From positions 1 through 33,620 of the forward strand of contig CAJJDF010000070.1 in NCBI GenBank assembly GCA_905182785.1: a DNA stretch of 33,620 nucleotides, in the 5' to 3' direction. The notes below the pieces were generated by a model. The model was not told the DNA's origin. It was given only the letters and a program-made list of their open reading frames with translations, and did not search any database. Position numbers and translations under genes: made by a program. The DNA comes from an uncultured Flavobacteriales bacterium. Its GTDB lineage: Bacteria > Bacteroidota > Bacteroidia > Flavobacteriales_D > CAJJDF01. Below, piece by piece: positions 1-8,115 of this stretch (position 1 is its first letter; each line of letters starts with the position of its first letter).

Positions 1-892
1 TTTTAAATCTACCGTCATGCATGTAAGGAAAAGTAAGAGCAATATTCCTTAAAGATGGCACTTTAAATTTTGCTTTATCTGCTGTACTTAAGGTTGCTTT
101 CATTCTTCCATCATCCATCATGTCAGCATCATTATCTAATCCATTATTCATGTACAAATCATTCTCAAAATTACCTCCCGAGTGACAATGAGAACAATCT
201 GCACCAGAAGTGGCAGGAAAAAAAGCATTATATTCTTTATAAAATAAATCTTTTCCTCTTTGTTCAGATAATGTCAATACTACTGCACCTCTTTCCGCTT
301 TATCAAATTTACTGTTGTACGAAACAATAGAGTTCATAAACTGTTCCAAGGCTTTAGAAATATTGAAAGTTGTAACTTCAGTACTTCCAAACGCTCTAAA
401 AAATTGATTTTTATAGAATGCCGAAGACTCTAATTTTGCAACTATACTAGGCAATGTTTCATGCATTTCTAGAGAATCTTGGATAGGTAGAAGAGATTGA
501 TCTCTCAATAAATTTGCTCTTCCATCCCAAAAAAACTGGTTGCTATTCCACAACATATTGACAGTAGTCATTGCTTGCCTTCCTCCAGGTAATCCCAAAA
601 CACCAATTGAAAATCGATTTGTATCCGAAAAACCATTCTCGGCAACATGGCAAGTTCCACAAGAAATAGATTCATCACTTGATAATCTTTTATCATAAAA
701 TAGAAGTCTTCCCAGTTTCACTCCTTCTATGGTCATTGGATTATCTATGGGGATTATGGGTGTGGGTAAATTTCCAAATTCCAATGCATAAGGAGTTGTT
801 ACGTGATATGCGTCTCCTTTAGGTTCCTCTTTCTTACAGGAAAAGTATAAAAAAGTGCTGAGTATTACAGCAATTATAAATTTATTACTCAC
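1..892 (-). CDS. MbnH-like di-heme cytochrome c peroxidase lipoprotein (partial, C-terminus beyond window)
   Basis: This is a MauG/CcpA-family di-heme c-type enzyme of the cell envelope. 297 residues are visible. Residues 1-20 form a lipoprotein signal with lipobox FSC, so the mature protein is probably lipid-anchored at Cys19. Two heme-binding CxxCH motifs are present, CGTCH at 78-82 and CSHCH at 233-237. FFWDGRA (about 120-126) holds the family's conserved Trp region, and VPSLRN plus MHDGRF near the window edge are the usual motifs around the second heme. The start is GTG, four bases after the stop of the MbnP-like gene, with no in-frame ATG nearby, so the two are co-transcribed. From the characterised pair, MbnH oxidises a Trp of MbnP to kynurenine; that this one does so is inferred from the pairing. 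A simple H2O2-detoxifying peroxidase is the alternative. Confidence 0.9.
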   Translation of the reverse strand, partial: MSNKFIIAVILSTFLYFSCKKEEPKGDAYHVTTPYALEFGNLPTPIIPIDNPMTIEGVKLGRLLFYDKRLSSDESISCGTCHVAENGFSDTNRFSIGVLGLPGGRQAMTTVNMLWNSNQFFWDGRANLLRDQSLLPIQDSLEMHETLPSIVAKLESSAFYKNQFFRAFGSTEVTTFNISKALEQFMNSIVSYNSKFDKAERGAVVLTLSEQRGKDLFYKEYNAFFPATSGADCSHCHSGGNFENDLYMNNGLDNDADMMDDGRMKATLSTADKAKFKVPSLRNIALTFPYMHDGRFK

Positions 893-896
893 AATC

Positions 897-1871
897 CTAT
901 TGATTATTTGTAACAATCATCTTTCTACTCGTAACGTATTTTCCTCCTTGAAAAATAGAAACAACATAAGTCCCTGAAGAAAGATTATTGATTATTGTTT
1001 TTTCGTTAGTCAAAAGTCTTTTTACAATTCTTTTACCTTGAATATCGGTAATTATAAGTTGTGAATTTTCTAATAGCTCTGAAGTAGTAAAGGTAACAGA
1101 ACTTCCATCAACTATCGGATTTGGAAAAATTGATAAACTAAAAGTAGATTTATCTTTGAAATTAATTCCTACAGATGGATTTCCTTCTATAGAAGTAAAA
1201 ACATGGTTCTTGAAATTATCTATAATCCTACTTGTGTTGACCGTTTCTCCGTGTTCCAATAATCCAGAAGCTACATTGATGTCATTCAATCCTTTCAAAT
1301 AGTCTGCATTCAATTCTATTACTTTCCCATTTGCATCCGTTGTACCTGCTGTAGTAATCGTAATGTAGTGGTAATTGTGATCACCTAGTGCATGAAGTTC
1401 GTAGGTTTGAGTTGGTGGATTTGTTGTTCCAGCTTTTCCTTCGTAAGCAATAAATCTGTAACCTGGTGACCAACCCCAATGCATGGATGGAGATTTTGGT
1501 GCTAATGCTCCAGAAGCTAAAGAAGGATCTAAATGGTTAAGACTTGAGTCTACTCCTATTGCAAAAGTTATTTTTTCTATTGTTGTAATTCCAAAATTCC
1601 CTAAAGAATCGTAAGTAGCTAGGCCTGCGTCTACTAATATAACATTGTTTAATAGAGTAACAGTTCCTCCATCATGTGTTATAGAGTAAGGTGTTACATA
1701 ATATTGTAATCGAGTTACATTTAGTTTGTCTCCTAAATCATTTACTTGATTACTGTTAAATGCAAATGCACTTGTTCCTAATTTATGATTAATTTTTAGG
1801 TAAACATTAGATTGACTCATTGCCATTAAACTGAATAGCATGATTGATATAATTGATATAAATTTTTTCAT
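897..1871 (-). CDS. MbnP-like copper-binding protein with T9SS sorting domain
   Basis: 324 residues: a signal peptide (1-19, ending AMSQ), an MbnP-like beta domain (about 20-235) and a C-terminal type A T9SS sorting domain starting near SIFPNP (247-252). The MbnP hallmark is HWGWSPGYRF at 131-140, which offers Trp132 and Trp134 as candidates for conversion to kynurenine, with His131 and later histidines (160, 165, 168) as possible copper ligands. In the known family, MbnP binds copper only after the partner MbnH modifies a Trp. The downstream neighbour is exactly such a di-heme enzyme, four bases away. The T9SS tag implies export across the outer membrane and display or release, unlike the periplasmic MbnP of methanotrophs. 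Family assignment is strong from motif plus partner; the exact ligands are inferred. Confidence 0.85.
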   Translation of the reverse strand: MKKFISIISIMLFSLMAMSQSNVYLKINHKLGTSAFAFNSNQVNDLGDKLNVTRLQYYVTPYSITHDGGTVTLLNNVILVDAGLATYDSLGNFGITTIEKITFAIGVDSSLNHLDPSLASGALAPKSPSMHWGWSPGYRFIAYEGKAGTTNPPTQTYELHALGDHNYHYITITTAGTTDANGKVIELNADYLKGLNDINVASGLLEHGETVNTSRIIDNFKNHVFTSIEGNPSVGINFKDKSTFSLSIFPNPIVDGSSVTFTTSELLENSQLIITDIQGKRIVKRLLTNEKTIINNLSSGTYVVSIFQGGKYVTSRKMIVTNNQ

Positions 1872-1948
1872 TTTATTTAATTAAAGTATTGATTATTAAT
1901 TGATAAAATAGCGTATAATGCTAAGTTTTGAATGCAATTAATAGTCAA

Positions 1949-2362
1949 TCAAATTAAAATAGACTGAACCTTAAAATAAACTTTATTCGATTTAATCTCG
2001 GGGGGAGATTCTAGCACCCATTTATTATAACACTCTACTTTTATTCCTTTGAATAACAAAGAACAAAAAAGAAAAGGAAGATTAAAAGATACAGACTGTA
2101 CTATTAAATCAGAGGAAGATTGCTCGAAACTTTTTGCTGTTTCAATTTTAAATTGTTTCAAATCACAACAACTCTTGTTTATAAATTTCTCTTTAGAAGT
2201 ATCGGTATCAATTTTTTGGCAAGACTTAACGTTTCCAAGTATACTAAAATCAAAAAACTCTCCCCCACAATAATGAATGTCCAAACTATATCCCAAGGAT
2301 GACATGAAAATCATCATTGCCATAAGTAGACTAATTATTTTATATGTTTTTGTTTTTATCAT
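1949..2362 (-). CDS. Small Cys/His protein of the HYC_CC_PP type
   Basis: 137 residues with a hydrophobic N-terminus (about 8-26) that looks like a signal peptide or membrane anchor. The ordered motifs HYCGGE (30-35), Cys48, SCC (64-66) and SPPE (119-122) match the pattern after which the Bacteroidota HYC_CC_PP family is named; this assignment is from memory. Cys and His spaced like this suggest metal binding in the periplasm. The gene lies 77 bases upstream of the MbnP-like gene on the same strand, which supports a copper-related role, but no function is established. It is divergent from the dihydrouridine synthase gene. Confidence 0.75.
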   Translation of the reverse strand: MIKTKTYKIISLLMAMMIFMSSLGYSLDIHYCGGEFFDFSILGNVKSCQKIDTDTSKEKFINKSCCDLKQFKIETAKSFEQSSSDLIVQSVSFNLPFLFCSLLFKGIKVECYNKWVLESPPEIKSNKVYFKVQSILI

Positions 2363-2375
2363 TAGATGAATAATA

Positions 2376-2383
2376 TAAAGGTA
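2376..2383 (-). promoter_or_regulatory. Possible promoter -7 box (TACCTTTA) of the HYC_CC_PP gene
   Basis: Minus-strand TACCTTTA matches five of six defined positions of TAnnTTTG, 14 bases before the ATG. It could drive HYC_CC_PP and perhaps MbnP/MbnH. Confidence 0.35.
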
Positions 2384-2415
2384 ATATAAATTTATTAATC
2401 TTATTTTTTTCTCTT

Positions 2416-2448
2416 TTGTAGCAGTAATAATCTAAAATTCTATCTTTG
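2416..2448 (+). promoter_or_regulatory. Promoter (TTG ... TATCTTTG) of the dihydrouridine synthase gene
   Basis: TATCTTTG at 2441-2448 is an exact -7 match 19 bases before the ATG. TTG at 2416-2418 lies 22 bases upstream as a -33 element. Confidence 0.6.
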
Positions 2449-2467
2449 TTCAACTAATAATATTTTA

Positions 2468-3421
2468 ATGCAACCCACGCTCCTATCTTCTCCATTGCAA
2501 GGATTTACTGATTTTAGATTCAGGAATGCTTTTCATGCTCATTTTGGAGGAATAGATACTTTTTATTCGCCTTACATTCGGCTGAACGGAAAATTGAATA
2601 TTAGAGGGGCTTACGAAAGAGATATTTTACTCGAAAATAACAATACACTTACTGTTATTCCTCAAGTAATGACTAATGATGCTGATGAATTTATTTTTGT
2701 AGTAAAATACATTCAAAAATTTGGCTACAAAGAATTAAACTGGAATTTGGGTTGTCCTTATCCTATGGTTACCAAACAAGGAATGGGCTCTGGACTAGTG
2801 TGCCAAGGAGAGAAAATAGATCATATTTTAAAAAGAATTCATAACGAAACAGATATTATCGTTTCTATGAAAATGAGAATGGGCTACGACAATGCCGAGG
2901 AGATTTTGGATACATTACCTATTTTGGATAAATACCCTCTTAAGAACATTGCAATTCACGCAAGAATTGGAAAACAACTTTACAAAGGCGGAGTTGATTT
3001 AGACGGTTTTCAGAAGTGTGTGGATAATACCAAGCATAAGTTATATTACAATGGAGATATTACTTCTGTAGCAACTTATAAAGAGATTAGAAATAGGTTT
3101 CCTTCTGTAGATCATTTTATGATTGGAAGAGGATTAATTGCCGATCCTTTTTTGCCTAGCATGATAAAAAACAATACCGAAGAATATCCTGAAAATAGAT
3201 TTGAAATCTTCAAAGAATTTCACGATACAATTTACAGAGAATATGACGATTATTTATCGGGGCCAACTCCTATCAAAATGAAAATGCTTGGATTCTGGGA
3301 TTACTTTTCACAATCGTTTACCAATCCTCAGAAAACATATAAAAAGATTAAAAAAGCAACCAATCCTGTGAAATATAAATCTGCAGTTGCTGAAATTTTT
3401 AATCAGGAGAGGAATTTATAG
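2468..3421 (+). CDS. tRNA-dihydrouridine synthase (Dus family)
   Basis: 317-residue flavoprotein that reduces uridine to dihydrouridine in tRNA D-loops using FMN and NADPH. The N-terminal SPLQGFTDFRFR (8-19) is the FMN-binding start of the TIM barrel. NWNLGCPYP (91-99) holds the catalytic Cys96, KMRMGYD follows, IHARIGKQLYKGG holds the conserved His/Arg region, and NGDI and MIGRGLIADPF bind the FMN phosphate. A C-terminal helical part follows, as expected. Length is normal for the family, closest in feel to DusC-like members. It has its own promoter (TATCTTTG box) and sits between two minus-strand metal-uptake genes, apparently unrelated to them. It converges on the HmuY lipoprotein gene. Confidence 0.92.
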   Translation: MQPTLLSSPLQGFTDFRFRNAFHAHFGGIDTFYSPYIRLNGKLNIRGAYERDILLENNNTLTVIPQVMTNDADEFIFVVKYIQKFGYKELNWNLGCPYPMVTKQGMGSGLVCQGEKIDHILKRIHNETDIIVSMKMRMGYDNAEEILDTLPILDKYPLKNIAIHARIGKQLYKGGVDLDGFQKCVDNTKHKLYYNGDITSVATYKEIRNRFPSVDHFMIGRGLIADPFLPSMIKNNTEEYPENRFEIFKEFHDTIYREYDDYLSGPTPIKMKMLGFWDYFSQSFTNPQKTYKKIKKATNPVKYKSAVAEIFNQERNL

Positions 3422-3428
3422 AAAACAA

Positions 3429-3449
3429 ATTCTTGAAATAATCAAGAAT
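3429..3449. terminator. Hairpin between convergent genes
   Basis: 8-bp stem ATTCTTGA / TCAAGAAT with a 5-base loop in the 29 bases between the dihydrouridine synthase and HmuY-like stops. On the minus strand it is followed by TTGTTTTC. Possibly a weak terminator for both directions. Confidence 0.4.
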
Positions 3450-3450
3450 A

Positions 3451-4443
3451 CTATAGTTTTTCAAATTCAAATCTAGGACTTCCTTTAATCCCTGAAGTAC
3501 TATAGAAATCAATCATTCTCATTTTATAATAAAATCCATCAGTATCTTGGATGATGTAATTCATTCCAGGTACTATTGCATAAGTAGATTCAACAAAATC
3601 ATAAAATTTCCAGTCAAAACCTATTATGTTTACTGAATCTGTTAATGTATAATTACTAATATCTAAAATAGAAATATCAATAAATTTTTTGTCAAATACT
3701 TTTACTCCTTTGCATTGTTTGTTATTAATTAGTATTCCATTCACAGAGTAATTAATTTGTGGCACAAAATCATAATAAGTAATAAGGTATTGAGTGAAGA
3801 CTATATCCCAATCGTTTTTATCTGGTTCAACTTCTACAATTACTCCCCCTTCTTCAAAAGAAAAAGAAGTGAAATTTTTATTGGTGTTTTTAGTAATCGT
3901 TTTTGTGTGGTAATCAGTTCCATTAATGTTTGCGTATTCAATCACAAACTCTGTGGCATTAGCTGATACAATTTTTATTTTTTTAAAACCTCTGGAATTG
4001 AGATTAGGTTTTTCGCCCCTATTAACAACAAATACTTCATTGGTAGGTATTCCAGTAATGATCCAATCACGGAATGCAAGTAAATCTGGATTCCCAGAAG
4101 CATCATCCCAATCGTAATTTAATGTCATTGTTCCCAAATTAGTAACATTATTAAAATCAGTTTCACCTGTTTTCGAAACTTCCATTTTACATGAAGTATT
4201 AGTTACTATATTTATTCCTGTTGGAGAAGATTCAAATCCTAAATCCCAAGACGTCCTATTTACTGTCCTTACAACTTTATTAGATTCCATGTCGTAATAA
4301 ATTTGCTTTGAATAATCTGCATTATTATTGATGTCAATTCCTCCAAATTGGACTCCTCCTCTATCAAAAGGTTGAATCGGTTCTTCTTCTTTTAAACAAG
4401 AGAAAAGTAAAAGTAAGGTTAAGAAGTACACTACATTTTTCAT
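3451..4443 (-). CDS. HmuY-like lipoprotein
   Basis: 330 residues. The signal peptide ends in lipobox LFSC with Cys16 followed by acidic residues, as in Bacteroidota surface-exposed lipoproteins. The body shows the HmuY-family pattern: SKQIYYDMES, then TSWDLGFESS early, and DWDIVFTQY in the second half. HmuY proteins bind heme (in Porphyromonas gingivalis) and hand it to a TonB-dependent receptor. It is the last gene of the three-gene operon, nine bases after the receptor. The heme-ligand histidines of P. gingivalis HmuY cannot be placed with confidence here, so the true ligand (heme, metal complex or other) is open. Confidence 0.82.
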   Translation of the reverse strand: MKNVVYFLTLLLLFSCLKEEEPIQPFDRGGVQFGGIDINNNADYSKQIYYDMESNKVVRTVNRTSWDLGFESSPTGINIVTNTSCKMEVSKTGETDFNNVTNLGTMTLNYDWDDASGNPDLLAFRDWIITGIPTNEVFVVNRGEKPNLNSRGFKKIKIVSANATEFVIEYANINGTDYHTKTITKNTNKNFTSFSFEEGGVIVEVEPDKNDWDIVFTQYLITYYDFVPQINYSVNGILINNKQCKGVKVFDKKFIDISILDISNYTLTDSVNIIGFDWKFYDFVESTYAIVPGMNYIIQDTDGFYYKMRMIDFYSTSGIKGSPRFEFEKL

Positions 4444-4452
4444 AAGTTAAAG

Positions 4453-6660
4453 TTATAAATTAATTACCAATCTTGTAAAATAAGTTCTACCCCAAGCTAC
4501 AGGGATATTATTTCCTGCTCCACTATGAACTCCTCCTGTTAATTGATTTGAGTTAATATTACCCACATCAAATAGGTTCTTTGCTCCTAGAGTAATACTT
4601 AGTTTCTTTTTAAAAAAATATTTTATTACCGATACATCCATCATGCTATAAGCTTCTATTTCATATTGCGAAACTTCATCAAATTCACTTTCTACGAAGC
4701 CTAAGACTCTTCCTGTATATTTATAAAACAAATTAAATGTAGATTGCCATTCCTTAACTTCGTAACCAAAACTCGCCATTATTTCTGGTGTATATAAAAA
4801 TTTGTCTAATGAAGAGTGGTTTGTGTATTCATTATTATATCGACCAACCCAAGAAAATCCTATGTCTGTTCTATAGGTTTTGTATTTAAATCCAGAATTA
4901 AGATTAATTCCTTGACTAAAAAATTTCCCAATATTAGTATAGGTATATAATTGCTCTGTTGCATCTCTAAGGACAAGGCTTATTTGATTATTCACAGCAT
5001 TGTAAAAACCACTTAATCCAAAATTATATACCCCTCTTTTTATTCCTCTTTTGTAGTTAAATTGCAACATAAAGTTATCTGAATTTTCTGCTACTAAATT
5101 TTTATTTCCTAATATATTGTGATTTAAATCTACGAACAGAAAATGTAATTCTTTAAGTGAGGGAGCTCTAAATCCTTTTCCCCAGGATAATCTTGAAGTT
5201 AAATGTTTTGACCAATCATATTTTACATTAAAAGATGGGATAAGTGGAGTTTCATAGGCCGTATTATAACTATACCTCAACCCAGGACGAATAACTGTTT
5301 TTGTATTTGGGCGGTATTCTAAACTTCCAAAAATGGCGTAATCACCAATCTCCTTTCTTCCATCATTTATCCTTTTTCCTTTGTTTGCTTCTACATTGAT
5401 ATCATACCCTAATTGATAATTTAATTTACTGCTGTCTTTAGAAAAGGAATAAGTTCCTCTAGAAAAAACCAAATCGAATACTGAAGTATCTCTTGAAGAA
5501 AGGTCGTCTATAATTTGATAATCAATCGTAACTAAATCTTTTAGGTATTTTGTTTTTATCCTTTTGTAATAATTATAGCCTCCAAGGATATTAATTACTG
5601 AATTTTTATTGGCTTTATAAGTTAGATTCAAAGAATTTGAAAATCTTGTCGTGGTAAAATAATCATCAAAAGCAGTTTCCTTATAAGGACTTCTTGGCTC
5701 TCCTCTTGAAATTAATTCTTCTTCAAATACATCTGAAGTAAATTGATAAGTTATTTTTTTGTAAGTATTCGAATATTTTATTGCTCCAAACAACTGCTCC
5801 TTTGGTCTCCATTGTTGTACTCGAGAAGTATCTACTTCTGAGTATCCATCAAAGAAATTTCTTCCTCCAGAAAATGTAAAAGCATGAGATTTAATTGCTA
5901 AATCTACAGAGGCATTAAAATTATATTGACCAATTGTTTCATAATAACCTTCCGCTCTTGCTCCAAATTTCTTTTTATTCTTTTTAGTTATCAAATTAAT
6001 AGTTCCTGCCAGTGCATTGGTTCCATAATTTACTGAGAGTGGACCTTCTACTATCTCTACTCTTTCTATGTTATTCAAGTTAATTTGAGATAAATCGATA
6101 CTCCCATTCATTCTCCCTACTACAGGAACTCCATCAATTAGTATTTTTACATTTTCTCCAGATAATCCTTGAATACTCATGGATGAACCTAGTGTATTAT
6201 CCTGAGAAACACGTACATTCATTTCTTGTTCCATTAGTTCTTGTAAATTAACAGCTCCTTGAGCTTCAATCCTTTTAGAATCTATCACTTTTACTTTATG
6301 CACAGACTCATCAACCGAACTGGATGAATATTGACCTGTAACCACAAAGGTTGTCAGTTCCGTATTATCCAAGTACATCATTACTTTCTTATTCTTAGAG
6401 TTTACGGTACTAAATTTTGTTTGGTAACTTACGTGTTTTAGCTTTAGTTTTACATTGATCCAATTGGTATCGATAAATAAAACCCCTTCGCCATTTGAGA
6501 GAGTTTGTAATTCTTTCTTTTGATTATTAAACTCATAAGTGACTTGTGTATTTACAAAAGGAATAACTTTATTACTTGCATCAACTACAATAACCTTGTA
6601 GTTCTGAGAAAACCCAGAACCTACAAGGATAAATAATAATATTGTAATTAAATGTTTCAT
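4453..6660 (-). CDS. TonB-dependent outer-membrane receptor
   Basis: 735 residues from the chosen ATG at 6660; a TTG fifteen bases further upstream is possible, but the ATG begins a clean signal peptide (1-19, ending GFSQ). Next comes a carboxypeptidase-like regulatory domain (about 20-105), then a short linker and plug (about 110-230: ELMEQEMNVRVSQD, SIQGLSGENVKILIDGVP, ERVEIVEGPLSVNYG, NALAGTINLITKK). A 22-strand type barrel follows, ending in a terminal strand with aromatic residues (YFTRLVINL). Receptors of this kind import siderophores, heme, cobalamin or metal complexes with TonB energy. HmuY-like genes on both sides argue for heme or a metal complex. No TonB, ExbB or ExbD gene is nearby. 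Confidence 0.95.
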   Translation of the reverse strand: MKHLITILLFILVGSGFSQNYKVIVVDASNKVIPFVNTQVTYEFNNQKKELQTLSNGEGVLFIDTNWINVKLKLKHVSYQTKFSTVNSKNKKVMMYLDNTELTTFVVTGQYSSSSVDESVHKVKVIDSKRIEAQGAVNLQELMEQEMNVRVSQDNTLGSSMSIQGLSGENVKILIDGVPVVGRMNGSIDLSQINLNNIERVEIVEGPLSVNYGTNALAGTINLITKKNKKKFGARAEGYYETIGQYNFNASVDLAIKSHAFTFSGGRNFFDGYSEVDTSRVQQWRPKEQLFGAIKYSNTYKKITYQFTSDVFEEELISRGEPRSPYKETAFDDYFTTTRFSNSLNLTYKANKNSVINILGGYNYYKRIKTKYLKDLVTIDYQIIDDLSSRDTSVFDLVFSRGTYSFSKDSSKLNYQLGYDINVEANKGKRINDGRKEIGDYAIFGSLEYRPNTKTVIRPGLRYSYNTAYETPLIPSFNVKYDWSKHLTSRLSWGKGFRAPSLKELHFLFVDLNHNILGNKNLVAENSDNFMLQFNYKRGIKRGVYNFGLSGFYNAVNNQISLVLRDATEQLYTYTNIGKFFSQGINLNSGFKYKTYRTDIGFSWVGRYNNEYTNHSSLDKFLYTPEIMASFGYEVKEWQSTFNLFYKYTGRVLGFVESEFDEVSQYEIEAYSMMDVSVIKYFFKKKLSITLGAKNLFDVGNINSNQLTGGVHSGAGNNIPVAWGRTYFTRLVINL

Positions 6661-6688
6661 ATTAAGCAGTGCCAAAATTAGTTAGCCA

Positions 6689-7939
6689 TTATTGTTTTAC
6701 TACTCTTTTTGTAATTGAATTACTTCCTGATTTTATTTGCAAGAAATAAACTCCACTTTGCAACTCAGAAATATCTGTTTTTAATTGATTAAATCCTGAA
6801 TTTTGAAAATCATTAGATATCATCTTTACAACTCTTCCATTCATATCAAAAAGATTAATCATTGCTGGAAAAGAAGAATTTACTAATTCAAAATTAATGT
6901 TTAAAACAGAACTAGTAGGATTGGGATATACTCCAACATTCAGTACTGGTGTATTTTCTTCTAAACTTACTGTAGCAATCTTTTCTTTCGTAAAATACAT
7001 TTTACCTTGTGAGCTTCCTGTTGTTCCAGTAAATATAACTTGCCAAACGTCTTCGTTATAATTTTTAATGATGTAAGATAAAGAGTCTGTAATATCCCAA
7101 GAAAAAGTAGACATATTAAATGACTTCCAATCATATCCTAGTATGTTTATTGAGCTATCCAATGAGTAATTAGAATAATTTGTTTTTGCATCAGCAGTTG
7201 GAGTATTATCTACTTGTGCAACACCTATGTTTGCGTTTGTCAAAGCACCAGTGACATTATAATAAGTACCTGGAGCGACCATTTTAGAGTATTTTCTAAA
7301 CACAAAATCCCAACTCGCTTTTGCTGGTTCTGAATCCAATATAGAATCATTTTCTACGTCATAATAAAAAAATCTTTTGGTTGAATAAGTAGATCTATTT
7401 AACGTCTTTGTTGTCATATTACTTCCATCTAAGTCAGCAATACTAAATATAATATTTCCGCTAGCAATGAAATTTCTTATCCAAATTTTCTTAAGAACTC
7501 CAGATGTTAATTTAATTACATAAACTTTAATCCCTGTTAAATTTCCAGCTCCAGTATAGATTCCCCATCCATAATTAGGGTGACCAGTTGCTTGGGCAGT
7601 AAAAGCATCTTGTTCCCAACTTAAGTATCCATCATATAGATTAGTTAATGATGAAGTATCTATAGTAGACGTTGCAAAATTTGACGTATCAGAAGTATTG
7701 GCTTCGAAAAGTTCTACTCCTTGTCCTCCATTTATTCTAATTGAACCAGACATTAAATTTGATGAAAATTGTAAGTCCCAATTTGTACTGTTAGAAATAG
7801 TCTTTGTTCCTGAACTCAACTCATAATAAACTTGATTGGCATATCCAGGGGCCATAGTTACAGAGTCTGATAAGACTTGAGAGAAATTTGTTGTTGATAT
7901 CGCAGCAAAAGCCGAGATGAAAAATAATCGTTTTAACAT
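6689..7939 (-). CDS. HmuY-like protein with T9SS sorting domain
   Basis: 416 residues. Signal peptide (about 1-20), then two HmuY-type halves marked by ANQVYYELSSG with NWDLQFSS near the N-terminus and YYDVENDS with SWDFVFRKYSK in the middle. The C-terminus is a type A T9SS sorting domain starting at VYPNPTSS and ending in KRVVKQ. It is therefore predicted to be carried to the cell surface by T9SS, whereas its relative at the other end of the operon is lipid-anchored. It is the first gene of the operon, 28 bases before the receptor start, with a TAATTTTG promoter box upstream. Likely role: capture of heme or a metal complex outside the cell and delivery to the receptor (inferred from family and context). 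Confidence 0.82.
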   Translation of the reverse strand: MLKRLFFISAFAAISTTNFSQVLSDSVTMAPGYANQVYYELSSGTKTISNSTNWDLQFSSNLMSGSIRINGGQGVELFEANTSDTSNFATSTIDTSSLTNLYDGYLSWEQDAFTAQATGHPNYGWGIYTGAGNLTGIKVYVIKLTSGVLKKIWIRNFIASGNIIFSIADLDGSNMTTKTLNRSTYSTKRFFYYDVENDSILDSEPAKASWDFVFRKYSKMVAPGTYYNVTGALTNANIGVAQVDNTPTADAKTNYSNYSLDSSINILGYDWKSFNMSTFSWDITDSLSYIIKNYNEDVWQVIFTGTTGSSQGKMYFTKEKIATVSLEENTPVLNVGVYPNPTSSVLNINFELVNSSFPAMINLFDMNGRVVKMISNDFQNSGFNQLKTDISELQSGVYFLQIKSGSNSITKRVVKQ

Positions 7940-7982
7940 GTTATTGTTTTTTGTTTGTTTTGTTTTTAATATTTATCTGTCA

Positions 7983-7990
7983 CAAAATTA
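7983..7990 (-). promoter_or_regulatory. Promoter -7 box (TAATTTTG) of the HmuY/TonB operon
   Basis: On the minus strand the sequence is TAATTTTG, an exact match to the Bacteroidota TAnnTTTG box, about 45 bases before the HmuY-like start. No clear TTG is seen at -33. No Fur- or copper-type operator was recognised. Confidence 0.5.
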
Positions 7991-8115
7991 TTCCTTTGTC
8001 GGTTAATAAAATATGACTACCATCATAATTTAAAATGATTCTAAATAAGATAAGTCACATCAGTAAAGCAAAATTCGGTCTTAATAAATTCATATGCTAT
8101 GACAAGCATCATATA

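Noticed and set aside
70-330. Open frame on the plus strand opposite the di-heme peroxidase
   Set aside because: It is antisense to a clearly real gene with heme motifs and its product is low-complexity.
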